This document shows positions 49,250 to 57,603 of a DNA stretch of 64,000 nt, piece by piece. Made by a program: the position numbers and the translations under genes. How positions within the stretch are numbered: the stretch's first letter is position 1; every line of letters begins with the position of its first letter. The notes beneath the pieces were generated by a model, which was given only the letters and a program-made list of their open reading frames with translations, made no database searches and was not told the DNA's origin. The DNA is from Phyllobacterium sp. YR531 (GTDB lineage: Bacteria; Pseudomonadota; Alphaproteobacteria; Rhizobiales; Rhizobiaceae), in contig NZ_AKIZ01000035.1 of assembly GCF_000282595.1 (NCBI RefSeq), forward strand, positions 1 through 64,000. The letters are read 5' to 3'.

Positions 49250-49669
49250 ATGGTGTACCTCGTACGTTTCGCGCTGATCGTTTTCGGATTTGTCTGCGCG
49301 ATCTTTGCCGCATCGATATTTCTCAATATGCTTCTGATCGGCAGCACGGAATGGATTGGTGGTGAAGGTCCGTTTCTTTATTTGACCATACCAGCCTTTG
49401 CCTCGGCGATTGGCTATAGCGTATTCGTCCCAGCGGCCCTTATCATCATCTATGCCGAATTGACGGCATGGCGCGACTGGCTTTTCTATGCGCTTGGTGG
49501 TGCCGCTACGGCTGTGGTCGTCATCGTTTGGAAGTGGCGTCCTCAGACCGAAGATATCAGCACATTCGCCGCCATCCTTGCCACAGGTGTTGTAGGCGGT
49601 TTCGTTTACTGGATGATCTCCGGGCGCAGTGCTGGCATTTTCCCGCCCCGCCCTACCACTACATTATAA
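49250..49669 (+). CDS. Small four-helix membrane protein, unknown
   Basis: 139 residues with four hydrophobic helices: about 5-28, 42-68, 78-93 and 105-122, and a Pro-rich C-terminus (IFPPRPTTTL). No motif. It begins 5 bp after rlmN and is probably cotranscribed with it; it converges with the LysE gene with a 2-bp gap. Conserved hypothetical proteins of this plan are found after rlmN in related genomes, as far as I recall. Confidence 0.8.
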   Translation: MVYLVRFALIVFGFVCAIFAASIFLNMLLIGSTEWIGGEGPFLYLTIPAFASAIGYSVFVPAALIIIYAELTAWRDWLFYALGGAATAVVVIVWKWRPQTEDISTFAAILATGVVGGFVYWMISGRSAGIFPPRPTTTL

Positions 49670-49671
49670 AA

Positions 49672-50316
49672 CTATTTCGCCTGGGCCAGCAGAATCTTGG
49701 CAGCAAAGGCTGAGAAAACACCGGCAAATAACCAGTCTGTAATGCGTGTTACAGTCGGGTTCTTTCTTAGCAGCATTGAAAACCTGTCGGCCGCTATGAT
49801 CATCGGTGCAACCACCGGCAATGAAAGCGGTATGAAAAGAACGCCAAGAAAAAACAGTTTGCCTGGCGCATGCGGATCGCTGGCGGAAACGAACTGTGGC
49901 AGGAACGTCATGAAGAAGAGAATGATCTTCGGGTTGAGCAGATTGATACCCAATCCGGTCAGCCAATTCTGAAATAATGTATGGGCCTGCCCGGTCTTCT
50001 TCTCAGGTGAGAACGCGGAACCGTAACGGATCGCCTGATAGGCCAGCCAAACCAGATAGCCGGCACCCACTACCTTCAGTGCAAGAAAAGCAGCGGGTGA
50101 GGCCACGATAAGCGCCGACAAGCCAATGGCCACCATTGTCGTATGAATAACGATGCCGGTGCAGGCACCCGCCATGCAGGCAAAACCCGCAGCCTTGCCT
50201 TCAGATAGCGCACGCCCGACAAAAAGCGTCATATCCGGCCCCGGCGTAATCGAGAGAACAAAAGTAGCAACTGCGAACTGCAATATAATTGGCCAGTCGG
50301 GAATGAAGTTCATCAT
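49672..50316 (-). CDS. LysE/RhtB family exporter
   Basis: 214 residues, about six helices, with the family start ITPGPDMTLFVGRALSEGKAAGF and NLLNPKIILFFMTFLPQFV. This is the second LysE-type gene in the window (the other is at 12024-12662); the two are clearly separate paralogues. The exported compound cannot be told. It is divergent from argG, with 167 bp between. Confidence 0.9.
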   Translation of the reverse strand: MMNFIPDWPIILQFAVATFVLSITPGPDMTLFVGRALSEGKAAGFACMAGACTGIVIHTTMVAIGLSALIVASPAAFLALKVVGAGYLVWLAYQAIRYGSAFSPEKKTGQAHTLFQNWLTGLGINLLNPKIILFFMTFLPQFVSASDPHAPGKLFFLGVLFIPLSLPVVAPMIIAADRFSMLLRKNPTVTRITDWLFAGVFSAFAAKILLAQAK

Positions 50317-50483
50317 GGGCTCCGAGAAAAACTGGCGGAAGCTAACGCGAAAGATGGCGTTTTGCCATACGTATTTGCTCTTCTTTGCGTTTTAGCTACG
50401 CTTGCCAATAGCGGCGCAAATGCTACAAGACCCCAATTGAAATTTCGGGATCGCGACGGCGGTCTACAGACAGGATATTTGCA

Positions 50484-51707
50484 ATGAATAAATGGAAAGA
50501 CGTCAAGAAAGTCGTGTTGGCCTATTCGGGTGGACTGGATACTTCGATCATCCTGAAATGGCTGCAGACAGAACTTGGCGCAGAGGTCGTTACCTTCACT
50601 GCGGATCTTGGTCAGGGCGAGGAGCTTGAGCCTGCGCGCAAGAAGGCCGAGATGCTTGGTATCAAGGAAATCTACATTGAAGACGTTCGCGAAGAATTCG
50701 TTCGCGACTTTGTTTTTCCGATGTTCCGCGCCAATGCCGTTTATGAAGGTGTGTACCTGCTTGGCACGTCAATTGCGCGCCCGCTTATCTCGAAACATCT
50801 TGTAGAAATTGCTGCCCGCACCGGAGCCGACGCGATAGCGCATGGCGCGACTGGAAAAGGCAACGATCAGGTTCGTTTCGAGCTGTCAGCATATGCGCTC
50901 AATCCTGATATCAAGGTTATCGCACCTTGGCGCGACTGGACTTTCAAGTCCCGTACAGATCTCCTCGAGTTCGCACGCGAACATCAGATTCCGATTGCCA
51001 AAGACAAGCTCGGAGAAGCTCCCTTCTCTGTTGATGCCAATCTTCTTCATTCTTCCTCGGAAGGCAAAGTGCTGGAAGACCCATGGCAGGAAGCCCCGGA
51101 ATATGTTCACCAGCGCACAATCTCACCTATGGACGCACCAGACAAAGTCACTGAAATCGAGATTGCCTTTGAAAAGGGTGATGCAGTCGCTATCGATGGC
51201 AAGCCGCTTTCGCCGGCAACCTTGTTGAAGACATTGAACGATCTTGGTCACGACAACGGAATTGGTCGCCTCGATCTGGTCGAGAACCGTTTCGTTGGCA
51301 TGAAATCACGCGGCGTTTATGAAACGCCCGGCGGCACGATCCTGCTTGCAGCACATCGCGCAATGGAATCAATCACGCTTGATCGCGGGGCGGCGCATCT
51401 CAAGGATGAGTTCATGCCACGCTATGCGGAATTGATCTATAATGGTTTCTGGTACTCACCTGAGCGTGAAATGCTGCAGGCCATGATCGACAAAAGCCAG
51501 GAAGACGTAGAAGGCACTGTCCGCCTGAAACTCTATAAAGGCAACGTCATGGTTTCCGGACGCAAGTCGAACAAGTCCCTCTACTCTGATGCTCTTGTCA
51601 CATTCGAAGATGACCGCGGTGCCTATGATCAGAAAGATGCTGCAGGCTTCATCCGCCTGAATGCTCTTCGGTTGCGTACGCTCGCAGCGCGCAAGCGCAA
51701 CAGCTAA
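50484..51707 (+). CDS. argG: Argininosuccinate synthase
   Basis: Joins citrulline and aspartate with ATP in arginine synthesis. 407 residues. The PP-loop is [17 protein letters not shown], with [13 protein letters not shown] and the citrulline-binding [24 protein letters not shown] intact. ATG 50484 follows ACAGGATA. A strong terminator follows at 51714. Confidence 0.97.
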   Translation: MNKWKDVKKVVLAYSGGLDTSIILKWLQTELGAEVVTFTADLGQGEELEPARKKAEMLGIKEIYIEDVREEFVRDFVFPMFRANAVYEGVYLLGTSIARPLISKHLVEIAARTGADAIAHGATGKGNDQVRFELSAYALNPDIKVIAPWRDWTFKSRTDLLEFAREHQIPIAKDKLGEAPFSVDANLLHSSSEGKVLEDPWQEAPEYVHQRTISPMDAPDKVTEIEIAFEKGDAVAIDGKPLSPATLLKTLNDLGHDNGIGRLDLVENRFVGMKSRGVYETPGGTILLAAHRAMESITLDRGAAHLKDEFMPRYAELIYNGFWYSPEREMLQAMIDKSQEDVEGTVRLKLYKGNVMVSGRKSNKSLYSDALVTFEDDRGAYDQKDAAGFIRLNALRLRTLAARKRNS

Positions 51708-51713
51708 GAATAC

Positions 51714-51740
51714 AAAACGGCGGGCTGGTCCCGCCGTTTT
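51714..51740. terminator. Terminator after argG
   Basis: AAAACGGCGGG (51714-51724) and CCCGCCGTTTT (51730-51740) form an 11-bp stem with loop CTGGT. Confidence 0.9.
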
Positions 51741-51811
51741 ACTTTTGTCGCTTGTTGTCGCCAATTTGGCACCCTAGATGATAGCCATAAGTTCATACGA
51801 CGGAGTTCCCC

Positions 51812-53860
51812 ATGCCTTCAGACAAGCCAGCCATCAATGCCGCGTTGACAAACTGGACAGGGCCTCTGGGTCTGCCGGACTTTACAGCCTTCAATGATCA
51901 CGACTTTGCCGCGGCTTTCGATGCGGCCTTGGCGGACGATCTTGCCGACATTGATGCAATTATCAGCCATCATGAAGCGCCTACAATCGAAAACACGTTG
52001 AAAGCTCTGCAGCTTTCCGGCCAATCGCTAGATCGGGTATCATCAATCTTCTGGATGCTGACCGGTGCGAACACCAACGATACGATTCAGGCACTCGAGC
52101 GAGCAATAGCTCCCAAACTGTCCCGTCATTCATCCTCCATCATGATGAATCCGCATTTGTTCGCCCGTATCGATTCCCTCTACGAACAGCGTGATCTGCT
52201 CGGGCTGGATTCTGAAACGGATCGCGTGCTGGAAAAAGTCTGGAAAGGTTTTGTACGCAGCGGCGCGCGGCTGGATGATCAGGGCAAGGCACGTCTTGCG
52301 GACATAAATGAGAAACTGGCAAGCCTCGGCGCGCAGTTTGACCAGAATGTGCTGAAGGACGAGTCTGACTGGGCGTTATTCATTACGGACGATTCTGAGC
52401 TTGCCGGTTTGCCTGATTTCGTTCGCGATGCCATGCGTGGAGCTGCTGAAGAGCGCAACCGTGCAGATGCATGGGCCGTTACGTTGTCACGCGAAATTAT
52501 TGAGCCTTTCCTATCGTTCTCGGAAAATCGTGATCTGCGCGAAAAAGCATTCCGCGCCTGGGCGGCACGGGGTGAGAATGGCGGAGCTACCGACAATGTC
52601 GCCATCGTCGCGCAGACTGTGGCTCTTCGATCAGAGAAGGCGCAGCTTCTCGGATATAAGAGCTTTGCTGCCTACAAGCTTGACGACAGCATGGCGAAGA
52701 CGCCCAAAGCAGTGATGGACCTGTTGGAACCGGTTTGGCAAAAGGCCAAGGCACGTGCCGAAGAAGAAGAGAACGATCTGCAGCAATTGATCACCAAAGA
52801 CGGGCGCAATCACAAGGTCGCGCCTTGGGACTGGCGCTTCTACGCTGAAAAGCTCCGCAGCGAGCGCTTCGCCTTCGATGCGGCTGAATTGAAACCATAT
52901 TTGCAGCTCGAAAAAATCATTGAAGCTTGCTTCGAAGTTGCGACACGCCTGTTCGGTATCACATTCAAGGAAAAGTCTGGGATCACAACCTGGCACCCGG
53001 ATGTGCGCGTCTGGAAAGTCTTCAATCCGGACGGAACGGAATGCGGCGTGTTCATTGGCGACTATTTCAGTCGCCAGTCGAAACACTCCGGCGCATGGAT
53101 GAGCGCATTGCAGTCGCAACACAAACTGGGCTCAGTACAAAAGCCGATCATCTACAATGTGATGAATTCTGCCAAACCAATAAAGGGCGAACCAGCACTG
53201 CTGTCGCTGGATGGCGCACGTACACTTTTCCATGAATTCGGCCACGCCCTGCACGGCCTCCTTTCCAATGTCACATGGCCAGCCGTTTCCGGCACATCCG
53301 TTTCACGCGACTTTGTTGAGCTTCCATCCCAACTCTATGAGCATTGGCTGACTGTACCTGCAATACTCCAGAAATACGCGATCCACTATCGCACCGGAGA
53401 AGCAATGCCAAAGGCATTGCTGGATAAAGTGCTTGCAGCCGACACATTCAACGCCGGTTTCAACACGGTGGAGTTCACCTCATCGGCATTGGTCGATATG
53501 GCATTCCATGCAGATGGTACCCCGCCGGAAAATCCGATCAAGTTTGAGGCAGCTACATTGCAGCAGCTCGACATGCCAGACGCCATTATCATGCGCCACC
53601 GTACCCCGCATTTCAAACATGTGTTCTCCGGTGAAGGATATTCCGCCGGGTATTATTCCTATTTGTGGTCAGAAGTGCTTGATGCTGATGCGTTCAAGGC
53701 TTTTGAGGAGACCGGGGATTCGTTCAACTCCGAACTCGCTTCGAAGTTGAAGAAGTATATTTATTCGGCGGGCGGCAGCAAAGACCCCGAAGAGCTTTAC
53801 AAGGCTTTCCGGGGTAAAATGCCCACGCCCGATGCCATGATCGAAAAGCGTGGGCTTTGA
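51812..53860 (+). CDS. M3 family zinc oligopeptidase (Dcp/PrlC type)
   Basis: 682-residue cytosolic oligopeptidase with no signal peptide. The zinc site is H474-E-F-G-H478 in TLFHEFGHALHG, with the downstream Glu in the SRDFVELPSQLYEHW segment, which is the M3 third ligand. The Tyr/His substrate loop near the end (YSAGYYSYLWSEVLDADAF) is complete. It could be peptidyl-dipeptidase Dcp or oligopeptidase A; size fits both, so I give no symbol. It degrades short peptides. Confidence 0.93.
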   Translation: MPSDKPAINAALTNWTGPLGLPDFTAFNDHDFAAAFDAALADDLADIDAIISHHEAPTIENTLKALQLSGQSLDRVSSIFWMLTGANTNDTIQALERAIAPKLSRHSSSIMMNPHLFARIDSLYEQRDLLGLDSETDRVLEKVWKGFVRSGARLDDQGKARLADINEKLASLGAQFDQNVLKDESDWALFITDDSELAGLPDFVRDAMRGAAEERNRADAWAVTLSREIIEPFLSFSENRDLREKAFRAWAARGENGGATDNVAIVAQTVALRSEKAQLLGYKSFAAYKLDDSMAKTPKAVMDLLEPVWQKAKARAEEEENDLQQLITKDGRNHKVAPWDWRFYAEKLRSERFAFDAAELKPYLQLEKIIEACFEVATRLFGITFKEKSGITTWHPDVRVWKVFNPDGTECGVFIGDYFSRQSKHSGAWMSALQSQHKLGSVQKPIIYNVMNSAKPIKGEPALLSLDGARTLFHEFGHALHGLLSNVTWPAVSGTSVSRDFVELPSQLYEHWLTVPAILQKYAIHYRTGEAMPKALLDKVLAADTFNAGFNTVEFTSSALVDMAFHADGTPPENPIKFEAATLQQLDMPDAIIMRHRTPHFKHVFSGEGYSAGYYSYLWSEVLDADAFKAFEETGDSFNSELASKLKKYIYSAGGSKDPEELYKAFRGKMPTPDAMIEKRGL

Positions 53861-53871
53861 GATTGTAGCAA

Positions 53872-54849
53872 TCAGGATTTGGCGAAAGCCAGAAGATCAG
53901 CGTTAAGCTTGTCCTTGTGCGTCGTGGCTAGGCCATGCGGCGCACCGGCATAGACGTTCAGGGTGGCATTCTTTACCAGCTTCACGGCTTTACGGGCAGC
54001 ATCGTCGATCGGAACGATCTGGTCATCGTCACCATGGATAAACAATGTGGGCACGTCGATCTTTTTCAGATCTTCCGTAAAGTCGGTTTCAGAGAACGCC
54101 TTGATGCAGAAATACGAGGCAGGCATTCCAGCCATCATCCCCTGTAGCCAGAAGGCGTTCCTGATACCTTCAGACTCTTTCGCACCAGTTCGATTATAGC
54201 CATAGAACGGGAGAGAGAGATCCTTGAAAAATTGCGAGCGGTCGGCAATGACGCCATCACGAATGCCATTGAAAACATCGATAGGAAGGCCTTCGGGATT
54301 TGCATCTGTCTTCAGCATAAGCGGAGGCACTGCACCGACGAGAACAGCTTTGGCTACACGTTTGGTACCGTGACGACCTATATAACGGGCAACTTCACCA
54401 CCTCCGGTTGAGTGGCCGACCATAATTGCGTCTTTGAGATCGAGTTCCTCAAACAGCTCGGCAAGATCATCGGCATAGGTATCCATATCATTGCCGTTCC
54501 AAGGTTGGCTGGAACGTCCATGACCACGCCGATCATGGGCAATAACGCGGTAGCCATTGGAGGCGAGGAAAAACATCTGGTCTTCCCATGCGTCTGAAGA
54601 AAGTGGCCAGCCATGGCTGAAAACGACTGGCTGCCCCTTGCCCCAATCCTTGTAGTAAATCTCTGTTCCATCCTTTGTAGTGATCGTGGTCATTGTTTTA
54701 TGTCCTTTCACGGGTTGGTCGGATTTTTTCTGCCTGGCTTTATCAGCCGCCACCGCAGGAAGAGATGGAAGGCTGAGAACTGCTGCCACTCCAATGCCTG
54801 CGGTCAGTACCGAACGGCGTGAGGTCAAATTCTTTAAGCTGTTGCTCAT
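53872..54849 (-). CDS. Alpha/beta hydrolase, non-haem chloroperoxidase-like, with Tat-type signal
   Basis: 325 residues. The core is a cofactor-free haloperoxidase/esterase: oxyanion [10 protein letters not shown], nucleophile Ser in VGHSTGGGE, Asp in [11 protein letters not shown], His in [10 protein letters not shown]. Ahead of it is a twin-arginine-like signal ([27 protein letters not shown]). Homologues usually begin at the residues [18 protein letters not shown], which correspond to an internal ATG at 54693 that has AAAGGA upstream, so a cytosolic form is possible. It is followed on the other strand by the peptidase gene. Confidence 0.88.
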   Translation of the reverse strand: MSNSLKNLTSRRSVLTAGIGVAAVLSLPSLPAVAADKARQKKSDQPVKGHKTMTTITTKDGTEIYYKDWGKGQPVVFSHGWPLSSDAWEDQMFFLASNGYRVIAHDRRGHGRSSQPWNGNDMDTYADDLAELFEELDLKDAIMVGHSTGGGEVARYIGRHGTKRVAKAVLVGAVPPLMLKTDANPEGLPIDVFNGIRDGVIADRSQFFKDLSLPFYGYNRTGAKESEGIRNAFWLQGMMAGMPASYFCIKAFSETDFTEDLKKIDVPTLFIHGDDDQIVPIDDAARKAVKLVKNATLNVYAGAPHGLATTHKDKLNADLLAFAKS

Positions 54850-54893
54850 GATGCTAGCTCTCCTTCATAACTCTACGGTGACGGTTTCAAGCA

Positions 54894-55316
54894 TCAATTA
54901 ATCGAAATACGTACGTCGAGATTGCTGCGGGTTGCTTCCGAGTAAGGGCAGACGATGTGGGCTGCATCGACGAGTTCGCGGGCCTGTCCAGCTTCAATGC
55001 CTGGCAATGTCACAGCAAGTGCTACGTCCAGGCCAAAGCCTTTACCGTCTTCACGCGGGCCAATTCCAACGGTGGCGGTGACGGCGGTTTCCTCGGAAAG
55101 CTTGATCTTCTTCTGCGAAGCTACAAACTTCAATGCACCGAGAAAGCAGGCGGAGTATCCCGCGCCGAATAGCTGTTCAGGATTGGTGCCCTGCGCACCG
55201 TTACCACCAAGTTCCTTTGGTGTCGAAAGCGTAACTTCCAGACGACCATCTTCACTTTTGGCACTACCGTCACGTCCGCCGGTTGCTGTCGCTTTGGTTG
55301 TATAGAGAATGCTCAT
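54894..55316 (-). CDS. ohr: Organic hydroperoxide resistance protein (Ohr)
   Basis: 140-residue thiol peroxidase of the OsmC/Ohr family; reduces organic hydroperoxides using lipoylated proteins as donors. The catalytic pair is C57 (SACFLGAL) and C123 (VCPYSEATR), with the conserved Arg and Glu in the N-terminal and central parts. ATG 55316 (AAAGGAA 7 nt upstream) is used; ATG 55322 is adjacent to the SD and less likely. It is divergent from ohrR, with a palindromic operator between. Confidence 0.94.
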   Translation of the reverse strand: MSILYTTKATATGGRDGSAKSEDGRLEVTLSTPKELGGNGAQGTNPEQLFGAGYSACFLGALKFVASQKKIKLSEETAVTATVGIGPREDGKGFGLDVALAVTLPGIEAGQARELVDAAHIVCPYSEATRSNLDVRISIN

Positions 55317-55358
55317 TTTCATTTCCTTTCGGGGTTGTGATTGTTCGATGCATATTAA

Positions 55359-55385
55359 ATTGCACGCAATTAAATTGTATGCAAT
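55359..55385. promoter_or_regulatory. Putative OhrR operator between ohr and ohrR
   Basis: An imperfect 27-bp palindrome (ATTGCACGCAATT, then AAATTGTATGCAAT) matching its reverse complement at 22 positions. It sits in the ohr/ohrR divergent gap in an AT-rich stretch, and a further half-like TGTGCAATTC follows at about 55420. Position and symmetry fit an OhrR dimer site. Confidence 0.6.
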
Positions 55386-55474
55386 AGTTATTTTCATAAA
55401 TGATGAAAAATTAAATGATGTGCAATTCAAAACACTTGGCTATTCTGTGCCAAGCTATTGAGAAGGAACAGGAA

Positions 55475-55942
55475 ATGAATATGAAAGAGAAGGGCCAGGA
55501 GTCACAGTTGAAGCTGGAGAATTTTCTTTGCTTCGCCATCTATTCCACGGCGAACGCTGTTACGCGTGCCTATCAGCCCCGCCTGACAGCGTTGAAGCTG
55601 ACCTATCCGCAATATCTGGTGATGGTGGTTTTGTGGGAAGAAGAGAACCAGACCGTTACTGCAATCGGTGACAAGCTTAGCCTGGATTCAGGTACTTTGA
55701 CACCACTGTTAAAGAGGCTTGAGGCAGCTGGGTTAATATCACGGCGGCGCGACAAGGCCGACGAGCGTCAGGTTCTGATCAACTTGACAGATGAAGGCAG
55801 GGCGATGAAAGAACGGGCTGAATCCGTGCCGATCGCAATGGGGCAGGCATTCGGTTGCACAATGGATGAGGCACGGGGCATGCGTGCCGAGCTGATCGGC
55901 TTGCGGGACAATCTTGTGGCAAGCCTCGACGAAGCAAAATAA
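55475..55942 (+). CDS. ohrR: MarR-family organic peroxide sensor OhrR
   Basis: 155-residue winged-helix repressor that releases ohr when its cysteine is oxidised. ATG 55475 with AAGGAACAGGAA upstream. The sensing Cys is C19 (ENFLCFAIYS), and C128 (GQAFGCTMDE) is placed like the resolving Cys, so this is a two-cysteine (Xanthomonas-type) OhrR. The tyrosines in AIYSTANAVTRAYQ and LTYPQYLVM that contact the oxidised Cys are present. HTH at about 60-85, wing RRRDKADERQ. Confidence 0.93.
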   Translation: MNMKEKGQESQLKLENFLCFAIYSTANAVTRAYQPRLTALKLTYPQYLVMVVLWEEENQTVTAIGDKLSLDSGTLTPLLKRLEAAGLISRRRDKADERQVLINLTDEGRAMKERAESVPIAMGQAFGCTMDEARGMRAELIGLRDNLVASLDEAK

Positions 55943-55966
55943 AAGGCGCTGTCTCCAGCGCCTTTT
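55941..55966. terminator. Terminator between ohrR and asd
   Basis: AAAAGGCGCTG (55941-55951) with CAGCGCCTTTT (55956-55966), loop TCTC; symmetrical A/T runs make it usable by ohrR and, from the other side, asd. Confidence 0.88.
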
Positions 55967-55987
55967 ACAAACAAGTGATATCGGCTG

Positions 55988-57022
55988 TTACGCAGCAATT
56001 TTCTTTGGCTGGATTAGTCCGCGTGCAACCAGAAGTTCAGCAATCTGCACAGTGTTCAGCGCAGCGCCCTTGCGAAGGTTATCCGAAACAATCCAGAGCG
56101 ACAGGCCATTTTCGACGGTGATGTCCTCACGGATACGCGAAATATAGGTCGCGTCTTCGCCGGCTGCCTCATAAGGCGTGATGTAGCCACCATCTTCGTG
56201 ACGGTCGATAACCAGGCAGCCCGGCGCATCGCTCAGGATTTCCCGCGCTTCTTCGGCACTCATCGGGCTTTCAAACTCGATATTCACGGCTTCCGAGTGA
56301 CCAATGAAAACAGGAACGCGTACACAGGTTGCTGTCAATTTGATCTTTGGGTCGAGCATCTTCTTGGTCTCGGCGACCATCTTCCACTCTTCCTTTGTAT
56401 ACCCGTCTTCCATGAAAACATCGATATGCGGAATAACGTTGAAGGCGATGCGCTTGGTAAACTTCTTCGCCTCCACAGGATCAGCCACGAACACCGCGCG
56501 TGATTGCTGGAACAACTCATCCATACCGTCCTTGCCAGCGCCGGAAACAGACTGGTAGGTCGCAATAACGAGGCGCTTGATGCGCGCCTTGTCGTGCAAA
56601 GGCTTCAAGGCAACCACGAGCTGTGCGGTCGAGCAATTCGGATTGGCAATGATGTTCTTCTTGCTGAACCCGGCAATCGCGTCTGGATTAACTTCCGGAA
56701 CAATCAACGGCACATTTGAATCGTAGCGCCAAGCCGACGAGTTATCGATGACAACACAGCCCTGCGCGCCGATTTTCGGCGACCATTCCTTTGAAATATT
56801 GCCACCAGCGGACATCAGGCAAATATCAGTGTCGGAAAAATCATAGGTATCGAGCGCTTTAACCTTAAGCGTACGGTCGCCATAGGAGACCTCTGTCCCC
56901 TGAGAACGGCGTGAAGCGAGCGCTACAACTTCGCTTACCGGAAAGCCGCGCTCCTCGAGTATTGTCAACATTTCGCGGCCCACATTGCCTGTGGCGCCAA
57001 CAATCGCAACCTTGAAACTCAT
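55988..57022 (-). CDS. asd: Aspartate-semialdehyde dehydrogenase
   Basis: Branch-point enzyme to lysine/diaminopimelate, threonine and methionine. 344 residues; NADP motif GATGNVGREML, nucleophile C130 (NPNCSTAQL), and the acid/base His in the FIGHSEAVN region. AGGAG precedes ATG 57022. A small ORF rich in Lys/Thr/Met codons and GC-rich competing hairpins lie just upstream (57061-57255), so attenuator-like control is a possibility. Confidence 0.96.
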   Translation of the reverse strand: MSFKVAIVGATGNVGREMLTILEERGFPVSEVVALASRRSQGTEVSYGDRTLKVKALDTYDFSDTDICLMSAGGNISKEWSPKIGAQGCVVIDNSSAWRYDSNVPLIVPEVNPDAIAGFSKKNIIANPNCSTAQLVVALKPLHDKARIKRLVIATYQSVSGAGKDGMDELFQQSRAVFVADPVEAKKFTKRIAFNVIPHIDVFMEDGYTKEEWKMVAETKKMLDPKIKLTATCVRVPVFIGHSEAVNIEFESPMSAEEAREILSDAPGCLVIDRHEDGGYITPYEAAGEDATYISRIREDITVENGLSLWIVSDNLRKGAALNTVQIAELLVARGLIQPKKIAA

Positions 57023-57060
57023 TTGTAATTCTCCTGTCCCTCTCCGCTGCTTATAACCCG

Positions 57061-57117
57061 CTGGCCACCGCGGGTCCTATCCCCCGGGCCGGACCCGGGA
57101 GGGGGCGAGCAGGCCAA
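57061..57117 (-). promoter_or_regulatory. GC-rich alternative hairpins upstream of asd
   Basis: Two mutually exclusive pairings are possible. Hairpin A is CCCGGG at 57083-57088 with CCCGGG at 57094-57099. Hairpin B is GGGTCC at 57072-57077 with GGACCC at 57091-57096. They share 57094-57096. Outer GGCC blocks (57063 and 57112) can pair too. No U run follows, so a classical terminator is not formed. Confidence 0.45.
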
Positions 57118-57123
57118 GGGAAA

Positions 57124-57255
57124 TCAGACCGTTTTGGTGGTCATTTTCGAGAGTTTTTTGGCCGAAATTTTAGTCAGAACAGCAGGCGCAGCAACGCAAC
57201 CGGCGAAAATGCCGGAGTCGTTCAATGAAAATAGCGATGTTGATTCGCTATGCAT
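57124..57255 (-). CDS. Possible leader peptide or small protein upstream of asd
   Basis: 43 codons from ATG 57255 to TGA 57124-57126, with a strong SD AAGGAG (57264-57269) 8 nt upstream, better than for most small spurious frames. The C-terminal part reads KISAKKLSKMTTKTV, with five Lys, three Thr and one Met in its last 15 residues; those are the end products of the pathway that asd feeds. The ORF stops about 100 nt before asd, just before competing hairpins. It could also be an ordinary small protein or chance. The frame is open 24 codons further upstream without a good start. Confidence 0.4.
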   Translation of the reverse strand: MHSESTSLFSLNDSGIFAGCVAAPAVLTKISAKKLSKMTTKTV

Positions 57256-57603
57256 GCGAGGCTCTCCTTGTCCGCTTGTGCTTGTACGCGGTTTCCTAAA
57301 AGAGTCAATTACATCTTTAACGAGCAAGAATATGTCGTGTTACACACAATTTTAGACATTTGATACAAGTTACGGGCTTTGCTTTCTTCAATATTTAGTC
57401 AACAATTCATTGGGGCATTGGGTTGTATGACCTTGGGGGAAAGAAATTCACAAGGACATTCACCAGCGCGCGATCTGCGACAGCAATAAGCCAAGCAATA
57501 AAGAGCGCGCGTATGTGTCAAAATGGGGGCATGGCACACGGTTTAGACTTATCATGTCTCTTTGAACTTGGGGCTTAATTGCTGTTTTCTGGGAGGAATA
57601 GAA
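57256..57603. other. Intergenic region upstream of the MHS transporter gene
   Basis: About 350 bp between the small ORF (minus) and the transporter (plus). It contains the promoters of both. I see no gene or repeat. GGAGGAAT at 57592-57599 is the transporter ribosome binding site. Confidence 0.5.
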
